Of a stretch of DNA of 47,675 nucleotides, positions 33,386-41,304 are shown piece by piece. The stretch is from an uncultured Oscillospiraceae bacterium (GTDB lineage: Bacteria; Bacillota; Clostridia; Oscillospirales; Oscillospiraceae). How positions within the stretch are numbered: position 1 is the stretch's first letter; each line of letters opens with the position of its first letter. The notes beneath the pieces are model-generated. The model saw only the letters and a list, made by a program, of their open reading frames with translations. It did not search any database and was not told where the DNA came from. A program made the position numbers and the translations under genes. The stretch lies in NCBI GenBank assembly GCA_900754515.1, contig CAAEDD010000104.1, positions 1 to 47,675 on the forward strand, written 5' to 3'.

Positions 33386-33658
33386 ATGAGCAGAAGCATA
33401 AAGAAAGGCCCCTTCGTTGCTCCCGAGCTGATGAAGAGAGTCGAAGAGATGAACAAGACCGGCAACAAGCAGGTCGTGAAGACCTGGTCTCGTTCCTCCA
33501 CCATATTCCCGTCCTTTGTCGGACACACCATCGCTGTCCATGACGGCCGCCGTCATGTTCCCGTGTATATCACAGAAGATATGGTCGGACACAAGCTGGG
33601 CGAGTTTGCCCCCACCCGTACCTTCCGTGGTCACGCCGGCAGCAAGACCGGTAAGTAA
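33386..33658 (+). CDS. rpsS: Ribosomal protein S19
   Basis: This 90-residue head protein forms a pair with S13. It starts SRSIKKGPFVAPELMKRV and has the SRSSTIFPSFVGHTIAVHDGR core and HKLGEFAPTRTFRGH. Length is normal, the gap to rplB is 15 bases, and GGAGGG is upstream. Confidence 0.98.
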   Translation: MSRSIKKGPFVAPELMKRVEEMNKTGNKQVVKTWSRSSTIFPSFVGHTIAVHDGRRHVPVYITEDMVGHKLGEFAPTRTFRGHAGSKTGK

Positions 33659-33670
33659 GGAGGAGAGAAA

Positions 33671-34018
33671 ATGGACGAGAAGAAAATTGCCCGTGCGGAG
33701 CACAAATACGCCCGTATTTCTCCCCGCAAGGTTGAGATCATCTGCAATATGATTCGCGGCAAGGACGCAAAGCTGGCCATGGCTCTCATGGAGAACACCC
33801 CCAAGGCCGGCTGCGAGCTGATGATCAAGGTGCTTAAGAGCGCCATGGCCAATGCCGAGAACAATTTCGAAATGGACCCCGAGAAGCTCTACGTCTGCGA
33901 GACCTACGCAAACGCCGGCCCCATCCTCAAGAGGGGCATGCCCAGGGCTCAGGGCCGTATGTACCGTATCAACAAGCGCACCAGCCACATTACCATCGGC
34001 GTGGCTGAGAGAGACTAA
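33671..34018 (+). CDS. rplV: Ribosomal protein L22
   Basis: The protein has 115 residues; its hairpin loop (GPILKRGMPRAQGRMYRINKR, about 84-104 in part) narrows the exit tunnel beside L4. That loop is a known site of macrolide-resistance mutations in other species; I see no insertion or deletion here. GGAGGAG precedes the start. Confidence 0.97.
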   Translation: MDEKKIARAEHKYARISPRKVEIICNMIRGKDAKLAMALMENTPKAGCELMIKVLKSAMANAENNFEMDPEKLYVCETYANAGPILKRGMPRAQGRMYRINKRTSHITIGVAERD

Positions 34019-34035
34019 GGGAAGGAGGCAGAATT

Positions 34036-34890
34036 ATGGGACAGAAAGTTAATCCTCACGGCCTGCGTGTCGGCGTCATCAAGGACTGGGATTCCAGATG
34101 GTACGCAAGAGAGGACAAGGTAGGCGATCTGATAGTCGAGGACTACAAGATCCGTAAGTTTTTGAAGAAGACCCTCTATTCCGCCGGTGTCCCCACCATC
34201 GAGATAGAGCGTGACAGCGCAAAGGTCCGCATCTATATCCACTGCAGCCGTCCCGGCGTCGTGATCGGCAAGGGCGGCCAGGAGATAGAGCGTCTGCGCC
34301 AGGAGGTAGAGAAGCTCATCGGCAAGCCCGTGGCTCTCTCCATCGTTGAAGTTCGTACCCCCGACACCAATGCCCAGCTGGTGGCTGAGAACATTGCCCA
34401 GCAGCTGGAGAAGCGTATCGGCTTCCGCCGCGCAATGAAGAACGCCATGGGCCGCGCCATGAGAATGGGCGCCCGGGGCATCAAGGTCAAGTGCGGCGGC
34501 CGTCTGGGCGGCGCCGAGATAGCCCGCAGCGAGTGCTATCATGAGGGCACCATCCCCCTGCAGACCATTCGTGCCGACATCGATTACGGCTTTGCCGAGG
34601 CAAACACCACTTACGGCCGCATCGGTGTGAAGGTCTGGATCTACAAGGGCGAGGTCCTCTCCCAGACCCTGCGCACTACCCCCCGTACCATGGATCTTTC
34701 CAAGCCCGCCGGTGAGCGCCGCCGCAGAGACGACCGCCGGGGCGACCGCCGTCAGGGCGGCTACAACCGGGACAACCGTGGCCAGGGCGGCGAGCGCCGT
34801 CAGCCTTATGGCAGCAGACCTGCCGGCCAGGGCGGTTACAACCGTGGGCCCCGCAGCGCTGCCCCTGCTAAGGAAGGAGGCAACGACTAA
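34036..34890 (+). CDS. rpsC: Ribosomal protein S3 with long basic low-complexity tail
   Basis: This 284-residue mRNA-entry-channel protein has the KH domain (VVIGKGGQEIERLRQEVEKL, about 75-95 in part) and the normal C-terminal domain to about residue 222. Typical S3 ends near 220. Here about 60 extra residues rich in Arg, Gly, Asp, Gln and Asn follow, with RQGGYNRD and GQGGYNRG repeats and an Ala-Pro end. The tail could contact mRNA or bind RNA nonspecifically (inference). Its stop overlaps rplP by one base. Confidence 0.97.
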   Translation: MGQKVNPHGLRVGVIKDWDSRWYAREDKVGDLIVEDYKIRKFLKKTLYSAGVPTIEIERDSAKVRIYIHCSRPGVVIGKGGQEIERLRQEVEKLIGKPVALSIVEVRTPDTNAQLVAENIAQQLEKRIGFRRAMKNAMGRAMRMGARGIKVKCGGRLGGAEIARSECYHEGTIPLQTIRADIDYGFAEANTTYGRIGVKVWIYKGEVLSQTLRTTPRTMDLSKPAGERRRRDDRRGDRRQGGYNRDNRGQGGERRQPYGSRPAGQGGYNRGPRSAAPAKEGGND

Positions 34891-35321
34891 TGTTAATGCC
34901 TAAGAGAGTCAAGTACCGCAGAGTACAGCGCGGCCGTATGAAGGGTAAGGCAACCCGCGGCAACGTAGTCAACTACGGTGATTTCGGCCTGGCCGCTCAG
35001 GAGCCCGGCTGGATCACTTCCAATCAGATCGAGGCAGCCCGTATCGCCATGACCCGTTACACCAAGCGTGGCGGCCAGGTCTGGATTAAGATATTCCCCG
35101 ACAAGCCCGTTACTGCAAAGCCCGCCGAGACCCGCATGGGTTCCGGTAAAGGTTCTCCTGAGTACTGGGTCGCTGTCGTCAAGCCCGGCAGAGTGATGTT
35201 TGAGATCGCAGGTGTCTCCGAGGAGACCGCCCGTGAGGCTCTCCGCCTTGCCAGCCACAAACTGCCCATCAAGACCAAGATAGTCGCGAAGGGCACCGAG
35301 ACTGAGAACGGTGGTGAATAA
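34890..35321 (+). CDS. rplP: Ribosomal protein L16
   Basis: This 143-residue protein positions tRNA in the A site. It starts LMPKRVKYRRVQRGRMKGKA and contains the FPDKPVTAKPAETRMGSGKG segment (with RMGSGKG near 80) that approaches the peptidyl-transferase centre. ATG 34890 overlaps the rpsC stop, with AAGGAGG nine bases upstream. A second ATG two codons later is possible but further from the site. Confidence 0.97.
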   Translation: MLMPKRVKYRRVQRGRMKGKATRGNVVNYGDFGLAAQEPGWITSNQIEAARIAMTRYTKRGGQVWIKIFPDKPVTAKPAETRMGSGKGSPEYWVAVVKPGRVMFEIAGVSEETAREALRLASHKLPIKTKIVAKGTETENGGE

Positions 35322-35322
35322 G

Positions 35323-35511
35323 ATGAAGGCAAACGAAATACGCTCCCTGTCTGTGGATGAACTCCAGAGCAAGCTGGTTGATCTTAAGAAGGATCTCTTC
35401 ATGCTCCGTATGCAGCACGCCACCAATCATCTTGACAACCCCACCAAGATCTCTGCTGTGCGCCGTGACATTGCTCGTGTCAAGACCGTGCTGAGCGAGA
35501 AGCAGAATTGA
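35323..35511 (+). CDS. rpmC: Ribosomal protein L29
   Basis: This 62-residue two-helix protein is located at the tunnel exit next to L23. It starts KANEIRSLSVDELQSKLVDL and contains FMLRMQHATNHLDNP. ATG 35323 is chosen, as it follows the rplP stop by one base, with GGTGGTGA upstream; a frame starting four codons earlier overlaps rplP. Confidence 0.95.
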   Translation: MKANEIRSLSVDELQSKLVDLKKDLFMLRMQHATNHLDNPTKISAVRRDIARVKTVLSEKQN

Positions 35512-35525
35512 GGAGGTAAGCAATT

Positions 35526-35789
35526 ATGAATGAAGAAAGAACTACTTCCCGTAAGACCCGCGTAGGCAAGGTCGTATCTGACAAGATGGACAAGACCGTG
35601 GTCGTCATCGTGGAGGACCGGGTTGCCCACAAGACCTATAAGAAGATCATCGGACGCACCTACCGCCTGAAGGCCCACGACGAGAACAACGAGTGCGGCG
35701 TCGGCGATATCGTCCGCGTGATGGAGACCCGCCCCCTGTCCAAGGACAAGAGATGGCGCGTGGTCGAGATAGTTGAGAAGGCTAAGTAA
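35526..35789 (+). CDS. rpsQ: Ribosomal protein S17
   Basis: This 87-residue primary 16S-binding protein has the OB-fold signature RKTRVGKVVSDKMDKTVVV and HKTYKKIIGRTYRLKAHDE, followed by GDIVRVMETRPLSKDKRWR. Length is normal. GAGGAGG precedes the start, and the gap to rpmC is 14 bases. Confidence 0.97.
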   Translation: MNEERTTSRKTRVGKVVSDKMDKTVVVIVEDRVAHKTYKKIIGRTYRLKAHDENNECGVGDIVRVMETRPLSKDKRWRVVEIVEKAK

Positions 35790-35801
35790 GGAGGCGCCAG
35801 A

Positions 35802-36173
35802 ATGATACAGCAGGAATCTTATCTGAAGGTCGCCGACAATACCGGCGCCAAGGAACTTAAGTGCATCCGTGTGCTTGGCGGCTCCAAGCGCAAGTATGCC
35901 AGCATCGGTGACGTTATAGTATGCTCCGTCCGTAAGGCAGCCCCCGGCGGTCAGGTGAAGAAGGGCGACGTTGTCAAGGCAGTTGTCGTCCGCACCGTCA
36001 AGCCCGTGCGCCGCGCCGACGGCACTTACGTCCGTTTCGACGAGAACGCTGCCGTTCTTATCAACACCGGCGATAAGAACCCCCGCGGCACTCGTATCTT
36101 TGGACCCGTCGCCCGTGAGCTCCGCGACAAGGAATACATGAAGATCCTGTCCCTGGCTCCCGAAGTGATTTAA
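35802..36173 (+). CDS. rplN: Ribosomal protein L14
   Basis: This 123-residue protein forms intersubunit bridge B8 and is the docking site of the silencing factor RsfS. It starts IQQESYLKVADNTGAKELKC and has RADGTYVRFDENAAVLIN. Length is normal. AAGGAGG precedes the start. Confidence 0.98.
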   Translation: MIQQESYLKVADNTGAKELKCIRVLGGSKRKYASIGDVIVCSVRKAAPGGQVKKGDVVKAVVVRTVKPVRRADGTYVRFDENAAVLINTGDKNPRGTRIFGPVARELRDKEYMKILSLAPEVI

Positions 36174-36189
36174 TGGAGGGCAAAGAGAT

Positions 36190-36495
36190 ATGAATATCAA
36201 GAGAGACGATAAAGTCATCGTTCTGTCCGGCAAGGACAAGGGCAAGCAGGGCAAGGTCCTGTCTGCCGACCCCAAGGCAATGAAAGTCGTCGTTGAGGGC
36301 GTGAACGTTGCCACCAAGCACCAGAAGCCCCAGAAGCAGGGCCAGGACGGCGGTATCATCAAGGTGGAAACCCCCATCTACGCCTGCAAGGTGCAGCTGG
36401 TCTGCCCCAAGTGCGGCGCTGGCCGTCGTGTCGGCCACAAGATAGTGGACGGCAAGAAGGTTCGCGTCTGCAAGAAGTGCGGCACAGAAATCTGA
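36190..36495 (+). CDS. rplX: Ribosomal protein L24 with C-terminal zinc-ribbon cysteines
   Basis: This 101-residue assembly initiator has the KOW motif (RDDKVIVLSGKDKGKQGKVL). The C-terminal part keeps two CxxC pairs (CPKCG near 76 and CKKCG near 95), so it is the Cys-containing form likely to bind zinc. GGAGGG is upstream. Confidence 0.97.
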   Translation: MNIKRDDKVIVLSGKDKGKQGKVLSADPKAMKVVVEGVNVATKHQKPQKQGQDGGIIKVETPIYACKVQLVCPKCGAGRRVGHKIVDGKKVRVCKKCGTEI

Positions 36496-36513
36496 GAAAG
36501 GAGATAACTGACT

Positions 36514-37053
36514 ATGACAAGAATGAAGAAAAAGTATCTTGAGGAAGTTGCTCCTGCTCTGATGGAGAAGTTCCAGTACAAGTCCACCATGCAGATCCCC
36601 AAGCTGGACAAGATCGTTGTGTCTGTCGGCTGCGGCGACTGCAAGGATAACGCAAAGGCTCTGGAGGCCGTTATAAAAGACATCTCCGCCATTACCGGTC
36701 AGCACGCCGTTGCCACCGTGGCAAAGAAGTCCGTTGCAAACTTCAAGCTCCGTGAGGGCATGAAGGTTGGCGTGAAGGTCACCCTCCGCCAGGACCGTAT
36801 GTGGGAGTTCCTGGACCGTCTGTTCAACGTGGCTCTGCCCCGTGTCCGTGACTTCCGCGGCATCTCCGCAGACGCTTTCGACGGCCGCGGCAACTACAGC
36901 CTGGGCCTGAAGGAGCAGATCATCTTCCCTGAGATCGAGTATGACAAGATAGAGAAGCTGCGTGGTATGAACATTGCGATTACCACCACCGCAAAGACCG
37001 ACGAAGAGGCCCGGGAGCTGCTCAGACTCATGGGCGCACCCTTCGTGAGCTAA
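36514..37053 (+). CDS. rplE: Ribosomal protein L5
   Basis: This 179-residue central-protuberance protein binds 5S rRNA and the P-site tRNA. It has IPKLDKIVVSVGCGD, ITGQHAVATVAKKSVANFKLR and the GRGNYSLGLKEQIIFPEI segment. Length is normal. AAAGGAG precedes the start. Confidence 0.98.
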   Translation: MTRMKKKYLEEVAPALMEKFQYKSTMQIPKLDKIVVSVGCGDCKDNAKALEAVIKDISAITGQHAVATVAKKSVANFKLREGMKVGVKVTLRQDRMWEFLDRLFNVALPRVRDFRGISADAFDGRGNYSLGLKEQIIFPEIEYDKIEKLRGMNIAITTTAKTDEEARELLRLMGAPFVS

Positions 37054-37066
37054 GGAGGACTAAGAA

Positions 37067-37252
37067 ATGGCTAAGAAATCTATGATTCTCAAACAGCAGG
37101 CTCCTGCTAAGTTCTCCACCCGCAAGTACAACCGCTGCAAGATCTGCGGCCGTCCCCACGCCTACCTGCGCAACTACGGCATCTGCCGTATCTGCTTCCG
37201 TGAGCTGGCTTACAAGGGCCAGATCCCCGGCGTGCGCAAGGCCAGCTTCTAA
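37067..37252 (+). CDS. rpsZ: Ribosomal protein S14, zinc-binding type Z
   Basis: This is a 61-residue short S14 with two CxxC pairs (CKICG near 24 and CRICF near 40) that should hold one zinc ion. No zinc-free long paralogue is present in this window. It is the last gene before the long spacer preceding rpsH. AGGAGG lies upstream. Confidence 0.97.
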   Translation: MAKKSMILKQQAPAKFSTRKYNRCKICGRPHAYLRNYGICRICFRELAYKGQIPGVRKASF

Positions 37253-37275
37253 GGCAGCCAAGACTGCATAAAGGT

Positions 37276-37455
37276 CATGCTGAGCCGGATACGGCACAGC
37301 ATGGACCGGCAGCAGCTACTCCGGTAAAGACCGGAAAAAACCCGGTTGTGAGCGGAAGCCGATCCCTTCCGCCTGCAATATATAACGGATGGCGAAAGGC
37401 CATGGTCAATCATGTATTGACATGGAACCTCGCCGCCGAAACTGCCAAAGGCAGT
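37276..37455 (+). promoter_or_regulatory. Structured spacer upstream of rpsH
   Basis: The 228-base gap between rpsZ and rpsH contains a 12-position hairpin with one mismatch and a GATA loop (37276-37303). A compound stem (37391-37434) has outer GGCGA/TCGCC and inner CCAT-GTCAAT/ATTGAC-ATGG. A six-base-pair hairpin (37441-37455) lies 14 bases before the AGGAGG of rpsH. No reading frame fits. S8 is the autogenous repressor of the spc operon in E. coli, binding elsewhere (near rplE). An S8-responsive or similar leader is inferred here. Confidence 0.55.
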
Positions 37456-37480
37456 AACTCTAAATTAGGAGGATAAATCA

Positions 37481-37879
37481 ATGCAGATCACTGACCCCAT
37501 TGCAGATATGCTTACCCGCATCCGCAACGCCGGTAGCGCAAAGCATGAATCCGTCGATGTCCCCGCTTCCAAGATGAAGAAGGCTATTGCCGAGATCCTT
37601 CTCAACGAAGGCTACATCAAGAACTACCAGGTCATTGATGACGGCACTCAGGGCATCATTCGCATCACCCTTAAGTATCTCCCCGGTAAGGAGAAGGCTA
37701 TTCAGGGTCTCCGCCGTGTCAGCAAGCCCGGCCTGCGCGTGTATGCAGGTGCCGACGAGCTGCCCCGCGTTCTCAGAGGCCTGGGCATCGCTATCATTTC
37801 CACTTCCAAGGGCGTTATGACCGACAAGCAGGCTCGCAAAGAGCATGTTGGCGGCGAAGTCCTTGCGTTCATTTGGTAA
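37481..37879 (+). CDS. rpsH: Ribosomal protein S8
   Basis: This 132-residue primary binder of the 16S central domain is the spc-operon repressor in E. coli. It starts QITDPIADMLTRIRNAG and ends with GIAIISTSKGVMTDKQAR-GGEVLAFIW. Length is normal. TTAGGAGG precedes the start after the structured spacer. Confidence 0.98.
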   Translation: MQITDPIADMLTRIRNAGSAKHESVDVPASKMKKAIAEILLNEGYIKNYQVIDDGTQGIIRITLKYLPGKEKAIQGLRRVSKPGLRVYAGADELPRVLRGLGIAIISTSKGVMTDKQARKEHVGGEVLAFIW

Positions 37880-37891
37880 GGAGGTAGCAGA

Positions 37892-38434
37892 ATGTCTAGA
37901 ATAGGAAGAGCTCCAATCACCATTCCCGCCGGCGTAGAAGTCAAGGTTGACGAGCATAACCACATCACCGTCAAGGGCCCCAAGGGTACCCTGGAGCGTG
38001 ACCTTGTTCCCCAGATGAAGGTCAATGTGGAAAATGGCGTCATCACCGTTTCCCGTCCCGACGATACCAAGGAAAACCGTTCCCTCCACGGCCTGACCAG
38101 GACCCTGATAGACAACATGGTCATTGGTGTGACCCACGGCTTTGAGAAGAAGCTGGAGATAAACGGTGTTGGTTACCGTGCATCCAAGGAAGGCAAAAAC
38201 CTGGTTATGAACCTGGGCTATTCCCACCAGGTCATTATGTCCGAAAATGAGGACATCCAGATTGACGTTCCCGATGCAAACCACGTGACCGTCAAGGGTA
38301 TCGACAAGCAGAAGGTCGGCCAGTTCGCAGCAGAGCTTCGCGGAAAGCGTCCTCCCGAACCCTACAAGGGCAAGGGCATCAAGTACGACTACGAAGTCAT
38401 CCGCCGCAAAGAAGGCAAGACCGGCGCTAAGTAA
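37892..38434 (+). CDS. rplF: Ribosomal protein L6
   Basis: This 180-residue protein lies near the factor-binding site. It starts SRIGRAPITIPAGVEVKV and has KGPKGTLERDL and the C-terminal signature PEPYKGKGIKYDYEVIRRKEGK. Length is normal. AAGGAGG is upstream. Confidence 0.98.
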   Translation: MSRIGRAPITIPAGVEVKVDEHNHITVKGPKGTLERDLVPQMKVNVENGVITVSRPDDTKENRSLHGLTRTLIDNMVIGVTHGFEKKLEINGVGYRASKEGKNLVMNLGYSHQVIMSENEDIQIDVPDANHVTVKGIDKQKVGQFAAELRGKRPPEPYKGKGIKYDYEVIRRKEGKTGAK

Positions 38435-38450
38435 ACGGAGGTGTGCCTGA

Positions 38451-38810
38451 ATGATTAAAAGACCTGATACCAGAGGACAGCGCATCAAGCGCCACAACAG
38501 AGTACGCGGCAAGATCTCCGGCACTGCCGAGAGACCCCGTCTGAGCGTATTCCGCAGCGAGAACAACATCTATGCCCAGCTTATCGACGATGTGGCCGGC
38601 GTCACCCTGGCTGCCGCCTCCACCGTTGAGAAGGGCTTTGAAGGAAACGGCGGCAATATAGAGGCCGCAAAGAAAGTCGGTGCAGCCATTGCCGAGCGTG
38701 CTCTGAAGAAGGGCATCGAGGACGTGGTGTTCGACCGCGGCGGCTACATTTATCATGGCCGCGTCAAGGCACTGGCAGAGGGCGCCCGTGAGGGCGGCCT
38801 GAAGTTCTGA
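38451..38810 (+). CDS. rplR: Ribosomal protein L18
   Basis: This 119-residue 5S rRNA-binding protein has the basic N-terminus RGQRIKRHNRVRGKISG and the PRLSVFRSENNIYAQLID core, ending VFDRGGYIYHGRVKALAEGAR. Length is normal. CGGAGGTG precedes the start. Confidence 0.97.
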   Translation: MIKRPDTRGQRIKRHNRVRGKISGTAERPRLSVFRSENNIYAQLIDDVAGVTLAAASTVEKGFEGNGGNIEAAKKVGAAIAERALKKGIEDVVFDRGGYIYHGRVKALAEGAREGGLKF

Positions 38811-38829
38811 GGAAGGGGGATAACTTATT

Positions 38830-39354
38830 ATGGCATACAATAATGACAGAAGAGATCGTCGTAAGGACGAGGCTCCTTCCGAGTTCGTTGAGAAGGTTGT
38901 ATCCCTCAACCGTGTCAGCAAGACCGTCAAGGGCGGCCGCGTGGCCAAGTTCTCCGCTCTGTGCGTGGTGGGCGACGGCAAGGGCCGTGTCGGCTACGGC
39001 ATGGGCAAGGCCAACGAGGTCTCCGAGGCTATCCGCAAGGGCCTTGAGGATGCAAAGAAGAACATCTGCACCATCACTCTCCATGGCACCACCATTCCCC
39101 ATGAGGTTCTGGGTGAGTTCGGCGCCGGCCGTGTGCTGCTCAAGCCCGCCCCCGAAGGCACCGGCGTTATCGCCGGCGGTGCCGTACGTGCAGTGGTTGA
39201 AGCTGCCGGCATCAAGAACATCCGTACTAAGTGCCTGCGTACCAACAACCCCGCAAATGTTGTTGCAGCCACTATGGAAGGCCTCAAGTCTCTGCGCAAT
39301 GCAGCTCAGGTTGCAGCCGTCAGAGGCAAGACTCCTGAAGAGATCCAGGGTTAA
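38830..39354 (+). CDS. rpsE: Ribosomal protein S5
   Basis: This 174-residue protein affects decoding accuracy at the mRNA entry site. It has the double-stranded-RNA-binding-like motif EFVEKVVSLNRVSKTVKGG-R and GDGKGRVGYGMGKANEV, then RTKCLRTNNPANVV. The loop that carries spectinomycin-resistance changes in other species looks normal. GGAAGGGG is upstream. Confidence 0.98.
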   Translation: MAYNNDRRDRRKDEAPSEFVEKVVSLNRVSKTVKGGRVAKFSALCVVGDGKGRVGYGMGKANEVSEAIRKGLEDAKKNICTITLHGTTIPHEVLGEFGAGRVLLKPAPEGTGVIAGGAVRAVVEAAGIKNIRTKCLRTNNPANVVAATMEGLKSLRNAAQVAAVRGKTPEEIQG

Positions 39355-39366
39355 GGAGGGCGGAAC

Positions 39367-39546
39367 ATGGCAAATCTTAAGATCAAGCTCGTAAAGAGCC
39401 TCAACGGCAGGCTGGATAGCCACATTGCTACCGCCTACTCTCTCGGTCTGCACAAGATCGGCAACGAGACCGTACAGCCCGACAATCCCCAGACCCGGGG
39501 CAAGATAGCTAAGATCGGCTACCTGCTGAAGGTCACAGAAGAATAA
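39367..39546 (+). CDS. rpmD: Ribosomal protein L30
   Basis: This 59-residue protein starts ANLKIKLVKSLNGRL and contains LGLHKIGNETVQPDNPQTRGKI, typical of bacterial L30. The ATG follows TAAGGAGGGCGG, 12 bases after rpsE, and the frame ends 14 bases before rplO. Position between S5 and L15 confirms the call. Confidence 0.96.
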   Translation: MANLKIKLVKSLNGRLDSHIATAYSLGLHKIGNETVQPDNPQTRGKIAKIGYLLKVTEE

Positions 39547-39560
39547 GGAGGGCTAGAGAA

Positions 39561-40001
39561 ATGTATATACATGAACTTTCTCCCGTACCCGGCTCCACCC
39601 ACGTTGACAAGCGCAAGGGCAGAGGCCATGCCACTGGCAACGGCAAGACCGCAGGCCGTGGCCACAAGGGCCAGAAGGCCCGCAGCGGCGGCGGCACCCG
39701 CATCGGATTTGAAGGCGGCCAGATGCCTCTGGCACGCCGGATCCCCAAGAGAGGCTTCAACAACATCTTTGCCCAGCCCCTCACCGGCGTGAACGTCGCA
39801 GTTCTTAACAAGTTTGAGGACGGCGCTGTTGTGGACGCCCAGGCACTTTTGGACGCCGGCATAGTCTCCAAATGCAGGTACGGCGTCAAATTCCTTGGCA
39901 ACGGTGAAGTTACCAAGAAGCTGACCGTCAAAGCTGCCGCCTTCTCCGCAACCGCAAAAGAGAAGATCGAGGCGGCCGGCGGAAAGGCAGAGGTGGTATA
40001 A
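39561..40001 (+). CDS. rplO: Ribosomal protein L15
   Basis: This 146-residue assembly protein has the Gly/Arg-rich N-terminal extension KGRGHATGNGKTAGRGHKGQ and the core signature FEGGQMPLARRIPKRGF. Length is normal. Its stop codon abuts the GTG start of secY with no gap. Confidence 0.97.
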   Translation: MYIHELSPVPGSTHVDKRKGRGHATGNGKTAGRGHKGQKARSGGGTRIGFEGGQMPLARRIPKRGFNNIFAQPLTGVNVAVLNKFEDGAVVDAQALLDAGIVSKCRYGVKFLGNGEVTKKLTVKAAAFSATAKEKIEAAGGKAEVV

Positions 40002-41288
40002 GTGCTTCAGACATTACGCAATGCTTGGAGGATTGAAGAGATCCGCAGAAAGATTCTCTTCACTCTGCTCATCATTCTGCTTTATCGTCTTGGCAACGCC
40101 ATCCCTGTCCCCTATGTTAACATTGTCGCATTGCAGAGTTACTTTGCAATGCTCCGGAACACCGTTCTGGGCCTGATGGACGTAATGTCCGGCGGCGCAT
40201 TCTCAAATGCAACCATCTTCGCCCTGTCCATCCAGCCCTACATCAACGCATCTATAATCATACAGCTTCTGTGCATCGCAATCCCCGCACTGGAGCGTAT
40301 GAGCAAGGATGAGGGTGAGGAAGGCAAAAAGAAGATTGCAGCCATCACCCGTTACGTCACCGTCGCCATTGGTCTGCTGCAGGGCTTCGGCTTCTACATG
40401 CTTATCAAGAACAACGGTATACTGGTGGCTGATGCACAGAGCAGCATCTGGGCAGCTATTGTCATCATACTCACCTTTACCTCAGGCTCCGCCCTTATTA
40501 TGTGGCTGGGCGAGCAGATCACAGAGTACGGCATCGGCAACGGTATCTCCATGATACTCTTTGCCAGTATCATCTCCCGTCTGCCCACCAGTTTTGTGCA
40601 GAGCGTGCGCAACATCAAGCTAGGCGAGCTCCAGTGGTGGGTCCTGCTGCTGATGGTGCTGGGCGCCCTGGCAATCATTGTGCTCATCGTCTTCGTCAAC
40701 GATTCCGAGCGCCGCATCCCCGTGCAGTATGCAAAACGGGTTGTGGGCCGCAAGATGTACGGCGGTCAGAGCACCCATCTGCCCATGAAGGTGAACATGT
40801 CCGGTGTTATGCCAATCATCTTTGCTCAGTCCATCGCATCTATCCCTGCCACTATTGCCGCTTTTACCGGCAAGACCGACGGCTGGGTGAGCACTTGGTT
40901 CGGCACCAACTCCATTCCCTATGCAATAGTATACTTCCTGCTTATAATTTTCTTTGCATACTTCTACTCCACCATACAGTTCAACCCCATCGAGGTGGCC
41001 AACAACCTGAAGAAAAACGGCGGATATATCCCCGGCTTCCGGCCCGGTAAGCCCACCAGCGAGTTTATCCACAAGGTGCTCAACAAGATAACCCTGTTCG
41101 GTGCCATCTATCTGGGCATCATCGCTGTGGTTCCCATTCTGGTGGCCCACTTCAGCCAGAGCGCTGCCCTCACCGGCATCTCTCTGGGCGGCACTTCCAT
41201 CATAATCGTTGTAGGTGTTGCACTTGAGACAGTACGTGCTCTTGAGGCACAGATGCTCATGCGCAACTACAAAGGCTTCCTTGACTGA
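40002..41288 (+). CDS. secY: Protein translocase subunit SecY
   Basis: This 428-residue integral membrane protein, with ten predicted helices, forms the Sec channel through which SecA (24016) drives proteins. It shows PYINASIIIQLLCIAIPALE, EYGIGNGISMILFA, RRIPVQYAKRVVG and NPIEVANNLKKNGGYIPGFRPG, all diagnostic. The start is GTG, directly after the rplO stop, with GAGGTGG overlapping the rplO end, so translation is probably coupled. Confidence 0.97.
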   Translation: MLQTLRNAWRIEEIRRKILFTLLIILLYRLGNAIPVPYVNIVALQSYFAMLRNTVLGLMDVMSGGAFSNATIFALSIQPYINASIIIQLLCIAIPALERMSKDEGEEGKKKIAAITRYVTVAIGLLQGFGFYMLIKNNGILVADAQSSIWAAIVIILTFTSGSALIMWLGEQITEYGIGNGISMILFASIISRLPTSFVQSVRNIKLGELQWWVLLLMVLGALAIIVLIVFVNDSERRIPVQYAKRVVGRKMYGGQSTHLPMKVNMSGVMPIIFAQSIASIPATIAAFTGKTDGWVSTWFGTNSIPYAIVYFLLIIFFAYFYSTIQFNPIEVANNLKKNGGYIPGFRPGKPTSEFIHKVLNKITLFGAIYLGIIAVVPILVAHFSQSAALTGISLGGTSIIIVVGVALETVRALEAQMLMRNYKGFLD

Positions 41289-41304
41289 TTGAGGAGATGA
41301 GCTT

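Noticed and set aside
30318..33988. Long leftward open frames opposite L3, L4, L2, S19 and L22
   Set aside because: Highly biased codons in ribosomal genes keep the opposite strand open; the products show Gly/Leu/Ala/Asp-biased nonsense and no known domain.
37415..37421. TTGACA-like sequence before rpsH as a promoter
   Set aside because: It lies inside a hairpin arm, and no -10 box follows at 16-19 bases.
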